This document shows positions 1 to 5,235 of a DNA stretch of 10,460 nt, one piece after another. The DNA lies in NCBI GenBank assembly GCA_030038035.1, contig JASHPP010000137.1:1-10460 (forward strand). Reading direction: 5' to 3'. Numbering within the stretch: the stretch's first letter is position 1; every line of letters begins with the position of its first letter. Origin of the DNA: Trebonia sp. GTDB lineage: Bacteria; Actinomycetota; Actinomycetes; Streptosporangiales; Streptosporangiaceae. The translations under genes were made by a program, and so were the position numbers. Under the pieces are notes generated by a model, which had not been told where the DNA came from, ran no database searches, and saw only the letters and a program-made list of their open reading frames with translations.

Positions 1-221
1 AGGCGGTCAGCCCTTCATGGTCGGCGAGCAGGCATTTCATCGCGGCCGGGTAGGTCGCGGAGTATTTCGCGGCCATCTCGGTGATGCGGTGTTCGATGAG
101 CTCGACGAGCCGGGGGCCGGGCTTGGTCGTCAGGTCGCTGGTATCGAACAGCGCCCAGAAGGCGTCCTTGACCTCGGGCTGCATCCCGGCCGGGACCTTG
201 GCCAGGATGTTTCCCGCCCGG

Positions 222-253
222 TGGATGTTATGCCGACGTCGGCATAACATCCA
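222..253. repeat. Perfect 32-bp palindrome at the left end of the nested element
   Basis: The arm TGGATGTTATGCCGAC (222-237) is followed at once by its exact reverse complement (238-253), with no spacer. The outer five bases are the TGGAT flanking repeat, so the palindrome runs from the target sequence through the element end and back to a second ATCCA inside the element. The inner 20 bases are two head-to-head copies of TTATGCCGAC, the shape expected for a dimeric recombinase or transposase binding site. It could also be a scar of a fold-back event. Confidence 0.85.
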
Positions 254-323
254 TCAGGGGCAATGCATCAGACGGGAAGATCAAAAGCGCAGCGACGAGG
301 GAACCAGGGAGTTCGTGGCTGAG

Positions 324-481
324 GTCCGCGTCCCAGGCGCGGTATCCGGCGGGTTCCAATACCTGACTCCGCCAGTACCGACCTCACAGAACGCGCCCTG
401 GCCCGGGTCAACCCACCAGATGCCAGGCCTGGCCGCTACCGGCCACCGGACAAGCTCCTCGCCTTCCTCGAAGCGCTCTGA
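324..481 (+). pseudogene. 3' fragment of a gene, possibly a tyrosine recombinase C-terminus
   Basis: Frame 2 on the plus strand is open after a TGA at 321-323 and ends at TGA 479-481. The last half has GC-biased third positions and reads like a genuine C-terminus: TERALARVNPPDARP followed by GRYRPPDKLLAFLEAL. No start codon or upstream domain remains. The stop codon directly abuts a TTATGCCGG motif copy (482-490), so the parent gene probably ended exactly at the element's terminal repeats. From memory, endings of this kind occur in actinobacterial site-specific recombinases, but no catalytic residues are present here, so that identification is tentative. It is on the opposite strand to the surrounding transposase. 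Confidence 0.45.
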
Positions 482-548
482 TTATGCCGGCCTTTCCGCC
501 ACCCATAAGGCCGCCGCCAGCGGCTCCGCCGGCCTGGTCGGCATAATC
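480..548. repeat. Imperfect inverted repeat (hairpin) at the right end of the nested element
   Basis: GATTATGCCG (480-489) pairs with CGGCATAATC (539-548). Inner complementarity (AGGCCG with CGGCCT) extends a large imperfect stem-loop. A further direct copy, GTCGGCGTAA, lies at 554-563, so this end carries three motif copies. The arrangement resembles the multi-site ends of recombinase-mobilised elements, and the structure may also act as a terminator for the gene fragment ending at 481. Confidence 0.6.
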
Positions 549-1371
549 CCGAGGTCGGCGTAATGGATCAGGCAGCGCTGACGCAGCGCCTTGGGGAAGG
601 CCTGCCCGGTCGCGGCGATCAGGCCGGGGACGCCGTCGCTGATGACCAGCAGCGGGGAGGGCAGGCCGCGCTCCTTGAGGTCTTGCAGGAAATCGTGCCA
701 GGCATCGGCGGACTCGCCGGCGCCGGGCGCCAGGCCGGTGAAGGCGGGCTTGCCGCTAGTGGTGATGCCTCAGGCGGCCAGCACCGGCTCAGCCGGGGAG
801 CCGGGATGCATCCGGAAGAACGAGGCGTCCAGGAACAGGTAATCCAGGACGACATCGTCCAGGCGCCGCGTAGCCCAGGCCTGGTACTCCTCCTTGATCG
901 CCTGGCACACGGTCGAGACGGTGGACTTGGAGATCGCAGCCTGGTCACCGAGCGCCTCGGCCAGGGCCGCCTCCACGTCGCGGACCGGCAGGCCGCGCAC
1001 GAACGAGGCGATCACCAGCGTCTCCAGCGCGTTGGTCTTGGTCACGTGGCTGCCGGACAGCCGGGACGCGAACGCCCCGGTGGTGCCGCGCAGCTTCGGC
1101 CGGGCCAGCCTCACCGGCCCGGCGGTCGTCTTGACGGTCACTTCCCGGTACCCGTTCCGCGCGCCAGGCCGGGCCTCAGCGCAGGCCGCGGCCCGCTGGT
1201 AACGGTCGCGGCCGGGGAACTCGGTGACTTCGGCTTCGAGAGCAGCCTGCATCAGCAACCGCGCGCCGAGCCGGGCGACGTCTTCCAGGATCTCCGGCAG
1301 CTCCCGGTCCTGACTGAACAGCTCGTCGATGTGGCCGCGGATACGTCGGTAGGGGATACTCGGTCAGGCAT

Positions 1372-1425
1372 GGGCGTAGGTCCTTCCCTTCGATGACTTG
1401 GCCGTCTTGAAGGGAACCTACGCCC
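1372..1425. repeat. Stem-loop upstream of the IS256 transposase start
   Basis: GGGCGTAGGT (1372-1381) is the exact reverse complement of ACCTACGCCC (1416-1425). A second stem, TCCCTTC with GAAGGGA, continues it after a three-base bulge. The structure lies directly before the candidate transposase ATG (1369-1371, minus strand). In several IS families a hairpin here sequesters the start region when transcription enters from outside. That role is an inference; the pairing is plain in the sequence. It may also be part of the IS terminal inverted repeat. Confidence 0.6.
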
Positions 1426-1429
1426 GTCT

Positions 1430-1597
1430 TCATTTACACCGGGGTTTGGACGTCATCACCCGCCACTTACGGGTGCCCAGGGGAACAGACCGCACGCTGC
1501 GAGCCTGTTCGCCGCCCTGTTCTTGTGCCCGGCGGAGCTGCTGTACCGCACTGACCAGGGATTTTGCGAGGTCTGAATGGTTTGAGTAAGACCCCAT
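1430..1597 (-). CDS. Possible 55-residue hypothetical protein overlapping the kinase tail
   Basis: An ATG at 1597 opens a 55-codon frame beginning MGSYSNHSDLAKSLVSAVQQ and ending at TGA 1430-1432. Residues 8-32 (SDLAKSL through QEQGGEQ) look like an amphipathic helix, more protein-like than the kinase frame over the same bases. There is no convincing ribosome binding site, and the 3' end runs into the IS boundary, so the gene may be truncated by the insertion or may not be real. I do not recognise a family. Confidence 0.25.
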   Translation of the reverse strand: MGSYSNHSDLAKSLVSAVQQLRRAQEQGGEQARSVRSVPLGTRKWRVMTSKPRCK

Positions 1598-3432
1598 AAG
1601 GTCCGGCTGCGCCTTGACGGCGCACGTGCTCGGGGGATCATGCAGTTCCCGGGCTGGCCGTCCGGTAACGACCTGTGCAGCGCCTTGCGCATGGGGTGGG
1701 CGCGGCGCTCTGGCGCGGCCGGCTCGGTGAGCCGGGGCAGCACGATCGTGAAGCGGGTCATCCCTGGCCGGCTGGTCACCAGCACGGCGCCGCCGTGCGC
1801 AGCGACCACCGCGTCCACGATCGCGAGGCCGAGCCCGGTGGACGCCGCGTTGGTCGCGTGCGAGCGGGATGTGTCCGCGCGGGTGAACCGCTCAAACAGG
1901 TCGGGCAGCAGGTCGGCCGGGATGCCGGGCCCGTCGTCGGTGACGGTCAGCACCATCCACGGTCCCGGCGGGACGGTCCCGTGCTGCACGGACTCCCGGC
2001 CGGCCGCGGGTTCGCCCGGCGGGAGCTCGGCGCTGACCCTGACGGTGACCGTGGTGCCTTCCGGGGTGTGCCGCCCGGCGTTGCTGAGCAGGTTGCCGAG
2101 CACCTGGTGCAGCCGGTGCTGGTCGCCGCTGACCAGCACAGGGTCGTCGGGCAGTTCGAGCACCCAGCGGTGGTCGGGTCTGGCCACGCGGGAGTCGCTC
2201 GTCGCCTCGATGGCCATCCGGGACACGTCGACCGCGTCCCTGCCCAGCGGCCGGCCGGCGTCAAGCCTGGCGAGCAGCAGCAGGTCGTCGACCAGAACGC
2301 TCATCCGGGTGGACTCAGAAAGCACGCGGGCCAGCGCGTGCGTCACCGCCTCCGGGGAGTCGCCCGGATGCCGCAGCGCCAGCTCGGCGTAGCCGCGGAT
2401 GGCGGCGAGCGGCGTGCGCAGCTCGTGGCTGGCGTCGGCGGCGAACCGGCGCAGCCGCGCCTCACTCGCCGCGCGTCGATGCAGTGCCGCCTGCACGTGC
2501 CCGAGCATCCGGTTGAAGGCCAGCCCGACCTGGCCGGTCTCGGTTTCCGGGTCGGTGTCCGGCACGCCGTTGGGCAACTTGACGTCGCCGAACTCAAGCG
2601 GCAACTCGGCCACCTGGGACGCGGTGGCCGCCACCCGGCGCAGCGGGCGCAAGGAGAGCCTGACCCAGATCGTGCCGAGCACGCCGGCCAGCAGCAGGAC
2701 GCAGCCGAAGATCACCGACTCGGCGAGCGCCACATAGCGGAGCTGGTCATCCATGCCGCTGAGCGGCATGCCGGTGATGTAGACGGAGCCGTCGCCATCG
2801 GGGTCACGCATCGCGGTGAGTTCGAACGTGGTGTTGGCCGAGCTGAGGTAGTGCGTGCTGGTCGGGGCGTTTTCCCCATCCGGCCCGTCCGGCCCGTTCT
2901 GGCCGTTTTGGGTGTTCGCTCCGTTCTGCGGGGCCGGGGCCTCCGACAGCGGGATGGTCAGCAGGATCCGCGCGTCCGCGGGCGACAACCGGTAGGAGCT
3001 GTCGCCAATGAGCACCGCGTGCCACTCCCCGTTCGCGATCACCGCGGTGAACGTCCCGTCGGCGAGTCCCTGGCACGCGGACAGGGTGACCGAGCCCGGG
3101 TGCACGTTCGCGGCGGTCCTGCTGTCGCTGCCGGGGGCGGGGCTGGTTCCTGGACCGCCAGGACCGCGAGGATTGCCCGTGGTTCCCGAGGGACTGGCGT
3201 CGTGGCTGAACTGGTGCTCCCAGCAGTTGTAGGCGAGGATGGTCGCCGTCTGCAGCTGGTTGCCTAGTTCACGCGACAGCGAGTTCTGGACGGCGAAGTA
3301 CGTGACGATGCCGACGGTGGCGCAGGCGACGGCGAGCAGCGCCACCAGGCCGGCGATCAGCCTGCCGCGCAGCGTGCGCAGCATCCGCAGACGCCACGGC
3401 GCGATCCTGCGCAGCCGCGCAACCGACCGCAT
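1456..3432 (-). CDS. Two-component sensor histidine kinase (HAMP, HisKA, HATPase_c)
   Basis: This inner-membrane kinase would sense an extracytoplasmic signal, autophosphorylate and pass phosphate to the adjacent regulator. In the 658 residues: TM1 about 25-48; an external region 49-235 with Gly/Pro/Asn-rich stretches (80-105, 168-190) and a DPDGDG motif at 210-215; TM2 about 236-258; HAMP 259-312. Next come the HisKA phospho-acceptor His336 in ADASHELRTP, the N box (HQVLGNLLSN, 442-451), G1 (DDGPGIP), the F box (LFERF) and G2 (TGLGLAIV, 532-539). All catalytic motifs are intact. The layout resembles actinobacterial TrcS-type kinases. The ATG shares one base with the regulator's stop, implying translational coupling. 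The oddity is the C-terminus: the fold should end near residue 568 (base about 1729), but the frame continues about 90 residues with falling third-position GC toward the IS256 relic. The native stop was probably lost. The kinase core is likely still functional. Confidence 0.92.
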   Translation of the reverse strand: MRSVARLRRIAPWRLRMLRTLRGRLIAGLVALLAVACATVGIVTYFAVQNSLSRELGNQLQTATILAYNCWEHQFSHDASPSGTTGNPRGPGGPGTSPAPGSDSRTAANVHPGSVTLSACQGLADGTFTAVIANGEWHAVLIGDSSYRLSPADARILLTIPLSEAPAPQNGANTQNGQNGPDGPDGENAPTSTHYLSSANTTFELTAMRDPDGDGSVYITGMPLSGMDDQLRYVALAESVIFGCVLLLAGVLGTIWVRLSLRPLRRVAATASQVAELPLEFGDVKLPNGVPDTDPETETGQVGLAFNRMLGHVQAALHRRAASEARLRRFAADASHELRTPLAAIRGYAELALRHPGDSPEAVTHALARVLSESTRMSVLVDDLLLLARLDAGRPLGRDAVDVSRMAIEATSDSRVARPDHRWVLELPDDPVLVSGDQHRLHQVLGNLLSNAGRHTPEGTTVTVRVSAELPPGEPAAGRESVQHGTVPPGPWMVLTVTDDGPGIPADLLPDLFERFTRADTSRSHATNAASTGLGLAIVDAVVAAHGGAVLVTSRPGMTRFTIVLPRLTEPAAPERRAHPMRKALHRSLPDGQPGNCMIPRARAPSRRSRTLWGLTQTIQTSQNPWSVRYSSSAGHKNRAANRLAACGLFPWAPVSGG

Positions 3433-4244
3433 CAGCCAGTCGGCTTCAGGACATACCCGACGCCGCGGACAGTATGGATGAGCGGGTCACGGCCGGCGTC
3501 GATCTTCTTGCGCAGGTAGCTGATGTACAGCTCGACCACGTGCGCTTGGCCGCCAAAATCGTAGTTCCACACCCGGTCCAGGATCTGCGCCTTGGACAGT
3601 ACCCGCCGCGGGTTGCGCATCATGAACCGGAGCAGCTCGAACTCGGTCGCGGTCAGGTCGATGAGCTCGCCGCCGCGGCGGACCTCGCGGGCATCCTCGT
3701 CCATGGTCAGGTCCGCCACTTTGAGCGCGCCCTCGCTGTTCGCCCTGGCCAGGTTGGCCCGGCGGAGCAGCCCGCGCAGCCGGGCGAGAACCTCCTCAAG
3801 GCTGAAGGGTTTCGTGACGTAGTCGTCGCCGCCCGCGGTCAGCCCCGCCACCCGGTCTTCCACCGCGTCTCGCGCGGTGAGGAAGAGGACGCAGATCTCC
3901 GGGAGTTCGGCGCGGAGCCTGCGCATGACCTCGATCCCGTCTACGTCGGGCAGCATGATGTCCAGCACGACTGCATCCGGCCGGAACTCGCGCCCCGCCC
4001 GGACCGCCTCGGCCCCGTTGCCCGCGGTGCGCACGCTCCAGCCCTCGTAGCGAAGCACACTAGACAGCAGCTCCGCCAGGCTCGGCTCATCGTCGACCAC
4101 GAGTACCCTGACCGGCGTGCCATCCGGGTGCAGTGTGCCCGCCCTGCCCGCCTGCGCCGTCGCGGTCGGCGCCGTGCCAGTGTCGCCGGCCGTGCCGTGC
4201 TGGGCACTGCCGGTTAGCGTTGTGCCTCCTGCATAGTCAGGCAT
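3432..4244 (-). CDS. OmpR/PhoB-family response regulator
   Basis: This cytoplasmic DNA-binding regulator is the partner of the downstream kinase. The receiver domain spans about residues 45-160: acidic pair Asp51-Asp52, phospho-acceptor Asp95 in VVLDIMLPD, Thr123 in FLTA, and Lys145 in VTKPF, all as required for phosphorylation. The winged-helix DNA-binding domain spans about 175-268 and ends RGVGYVLKPTG, with the family stretch RNPRRVLSKAQILDRVW. The first 44 residues are an Ala/Gly/Thr-rich extension of no known function. I kept the ATG at 4244 because no better in-frame start with a ribosome binding site lies closer to the receiver. There is no clear Shine-Dalgarno just upstream; AAGGAAG is about 30 bases away. 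It is first in a two-gene operon. TrcR-type regulators are the closest I can suggest; regulon unknown. Confidence 0.93.
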   Translation of the reverse strand: MPDYAGGTTLTGSAQHGTAGDTGTAPTATAQAGRAGTLHPDGTPVRVLVVDDEPSLAELLSSVLRYEGWSVRTAGNGAEAVRAGREFRPDAVVLDIMLPDVDGIEVMRRLRAELPEICVLFLTARDAVEDRVAGLTAGGDDYVTKPFSLEEVLARLRGLLRRANLARANSEGALKVADLTMDEDAREVRRGGELIDLTATEFELLRFMMRNPRRVLSKAQILDRVWNYDFGGQAHVVELYISYLRKKIDAGRDPLIHTVRGVGYVLKPTG

Positions 4245-4309
4245 ATCTGTCGCTCACTCGTCGCTGGCTTGCTGACTTCCTTATCAGGATGGCAACTCAA
4301 CGGCATCAG

Positions 4310-4315
4310 AGCGTA
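4310..4315 (-). promoter_or_regulatory. Candidate -10 box for the regulator-kinase operon
   Basis: The minus strand reads TACGCT here, fitting the actinobacterial TANNNT consensus and identical to the -10 proposed for the gene at 5233. It would place the transcript start near 4303 and give a leader of about 58 bases. No good TTGACA-like -35 is visible 17-18 bases upstream, where the ATTGC repeats lie instead, as expected of an activator-dependent promoter. Confidence 0.4.
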
Positions 4316-4320
4316 CGGAT

Positions 4321-4347
4321 ATTGCTATGGATTGCCTCTGAGATTGC
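4321..4347. promoter_or_regulatory. Three ATTGC repeats, candidate operator for autoregulation
   Basis: ATTGC occurs at 4321-4325, 4331-4335 and 4343-4347 (GCAAT on the transcribed-gene strand), with spacings of 10 and 12 bases. OmpR/PhoB-type regulators bind tandem direct repeats about one helical turn apart, often over the -35 region, and these begin six bases upstream of the candidate -10. The base composition is noticeably more AT-rich than its surroundings. Assignment to this regulator is inferred from position and spacing only. Confidence 0.4.
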
Positions 4348-4403
4348 ACGCGGCTACTGATCAGCCCGCTCAGCGGTTCGGCGAGCGCCCAGTGGGCACG
4401 CCG

Positions 4404-5045
4404 CTAACTGTCGAGGACCCGCGCGAGCTTGGAGCCGTGCCCGGCAGGGCGCGCGCCCGCCGCCAGGAGCAGGTCCGCCGCCGCCTGCTGCAGCGCCGGC
4501 GACGCGACCGGCACCTCGACCTCGATCTCCCGCCAGCGCAGCGGCTGGGCCGCGGCTCCGGTGGCGCCGGTGAGCCGTCGCGCCGTCACCACGTCGTCGG
4601 CGATCTCCGCCACGACGCGTCCGTCGTGCCCGGTGAGGGTCACCACGGTCCGTTCGGTATCGAGGACGGCTATCGGCGCGAGCGGGAGGCCGCCGGTGAC
4701 CCCCGCCACCAGCGCGGCGAGGCGGTCCGGGACCTCGACCTGCGCGTCCGCGCCGCCAGTGCCCTCCCCGGCGTCTTCGGCGGACAGGGGAACGTGCAGC
4801 TCCTGGCGGGCGTTCTGCCCGGCCGGGAGCTTGAGGTGCCAGCCCGCGTCGGTCCCGCCGGTCCGCCTGCGCAAGGTGATCTTGCCAGCCGCCAGCCGCG
4901 TGTCCGCGGTGTCGAAGTAGGTGGCGGCCAGGTGGTGCCTGACCGGCGGGGCTGCCGCCACGTCCGCGGACAGGGCGCCGAAGTCAGGCCGCCCGAAGTC
5001 CTCGTCCACGTCGAACTTCTGCTCGATCTCGATGTGGTCAGACAC
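4404..5045 (-). CDS. Stand-alone CYTH-domain protein (triphosphate-binding tunnel fold)
   Basis: CYTH proteins (adenylate cyclase class IV, thiamine triphosphatase, inorganic tripolyphosphatase) bind triphosphate groups and divalent metal inside a beta-barrel tunnel. The 213-residue product has the diagnostic ExExK motif as EIEQK (6-10), then YFDT (43-46), the basic strand ITLRRR (56-61), WHLKLP (69-74), EIADD (147-151), EIEVEV (173-178) and the terminal GSKLARVL typical of the family. GTG at 5045 is chosen because GGAGG (5051-5055) sits five bases upstream and ExExK then falls at the N-terminus; an upstream ATG at 5189 would add an Arg-rich, non-family 48 residues. Actinobacterial CYTH domains are often fused to a CHAD domain; none is present. 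The substrate cannot be read from sequence; triphosphatase activity is more likely than cyclase activity. It is transcribed away from the neighbouring membrane protein gene. Confidence 0.9.
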   Translation of the reverse strand: MSDHIEIEQKFDVDEDFGRPDFGALSADVAAAPPVRHHLAATYFDTADTRLAAGKITLRRRTGGTDAGWHLKLPAGQNARQELHVPLSAEDAGEGTGGADAQVEVPDRLAALVAGVTGGLPLAPIAVLDTERTVVTLTGHDGRVVAEIADDVVTARRLTGATGAAAQPLRWREIEVEVPVASPALQQAAADLLLAAGARPAGHGSKLARVLDS

Positions 5046-5196
5046 CGCAGCCTCCGCCGTCTCTGCCGTCCAGTTAGCCCCCAGCTTATGAAAGGGACAC
5101 TGCGGGGCCAGCCGCCGCGGCGTCTTTGCGCGGTCAGACCCCATGACAGCGCGTCGCCTGCGCGTGCAAGCGCGGCTATAACAATCCAACGTAACC

Positions 5197-5235
5197 TGGC
5201 TACCGCCGGTGCGGCGGATCTACGCTTGCCGCGTG
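5197..5235 (+). promoter_or_regulatory. Leaderless promoter for the membrane protein gene
   Basis: TACGCT (5221-5226) is followed after six bases by GTG at 5233, the geometry at which transcription starts on the start codon itself. A weak -35-like TGGCTA lies 18 bases upstream (5197-5202). Between them is the inverted repeat CCGCC-GGTGC-GGCGG (5203-5217), which could be an operator. No Shine-Dalgarno precedes the GTG, which supports leaderless expression and decides the start. Confidence 0.55.

Larger units (their letters stand above)
227..563. mobile_element. 337-bp nested element inserted in the IS256 transposase gene
   Basis: Both flanks carry TGGAT (222-226 and 564-568). Deleting 227-563 plus one repeat copy removes 342 bases, a multiple of three, and rejoins the transposase as CLIH-RAGNIL without a gap, so the limits are well defined. 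The ends are related inverted sequences: the left end reads GTTATGCCGACGTCGG inward, and the right end read inward on the minus strand is TTACGCCGACCTCGGG. Internal copies of the same motif occur at 482-490 and 537-546. The only coding trace inside is the 3' end of a plus-strand gene (324-481). It is too small to be autonomous, so it is either an internal-deletion derivative or a MITE-like element mobilised in trans. I do not recognise the family for certain. Confidence 0.7.
1..1371 (-). pseudogene. IS256-family transposase, broken by stop codon, frameshift and insertion
   Basis: IS256 transposases are DDE enzymes that move the element by a copy-out mechanism. In-frame minus-strand translation gives family signatures in order: RIRGHIDELF near the N-terminus, NGYREVTVKT, then LFLDASFF with the first catalytic Asp (codon 827-829), LLVISDG with the second (codon 635-637), and ALRQRCLIH. 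After the insert, RAGNILAKVPAGMQ continues the protein to the window edge. The catalytic Glu expected further downstream is outside the window. Three lesions are visible. Codon 770-772 is TGA in the context VLAA-stop-GI, where relatives have Trp (TGG to TGA). The likely ATG at 1369-1371 is in a different frame from the body, which has no ATG or GTG before an in-frame stop, implying a one- or two-base indel near 1340-1360. A 337-bp element sits at 227-563. The gene is certainly non-functional as a single product. Confidence 0.85.
1..1438 (-). mobile_element. Degenerate IS256-family insertion sequence, left part cut by window edge
   Basis: The region encodes, on the minus strand, the recognisable body of an IS256 (Mutator-type) transposase. 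A hairpin-forming end region lies upstream of it at 1372-1425. The outer right boundary is estimated near 1430-1440, where transposon-like sequence gives way to sequence continuous with the kinase reading frame. I cannot see the left end, so the terminal repeats and target duplication cannot be confirmed. The copy is dead by sequence: a stop codon, a probable frameshift and an insertion all interrupt its only gene. It lies just downstream of the two-component operon and may have removed that operon's native 3' flank. Family assignment is confident; the exact boundary is inferred. Confidence 0.75.

Noticed and set aside
81..563. Open frame of 160 codons across the nested element
   Set aside because: It crosses the element boundary and the transposase in an unrelated frame; the real coding trace is in another frame (324-481).
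222..563. CRISPR array, because a short motif recurs
   Set aside because: The copies alternate in orientation, are only about 10 bases long and have no regular spacers; they fit element ends.
2880..2935. Short repeats in the kinase sensor region (GGCCCGTCC-like) as a regulatory repeat
   Set aside because: They simply encode the Asn/Gly/Pro-rich stretch of the external domain and stay in frame.
1675..3267. Long open frame on the plus strand opposite the histidine kinase
   Set aside because: It is antisense to an intact kinase with every catalytic motif, is rich in Arg, Gly and His with no domain, and is open only because of the high GC content.
5170..5182. TATAAC/GTTATA as a promoter for the CYTH gene
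   Set aside because: A -10-like hexamer exists on the minus strand, but no -35 with acceptable spacing accompanies it and the leader would be about 125 bases, so I do not call it.
5046..5189. N-terminal extension of the CYTH protein from ATG 5189
   Set aside because: The added residues are basic and unlike the family, whereas GTG 5045 has a GGAGG five bases upstream and puts the ExExK motif at the N-terminus.
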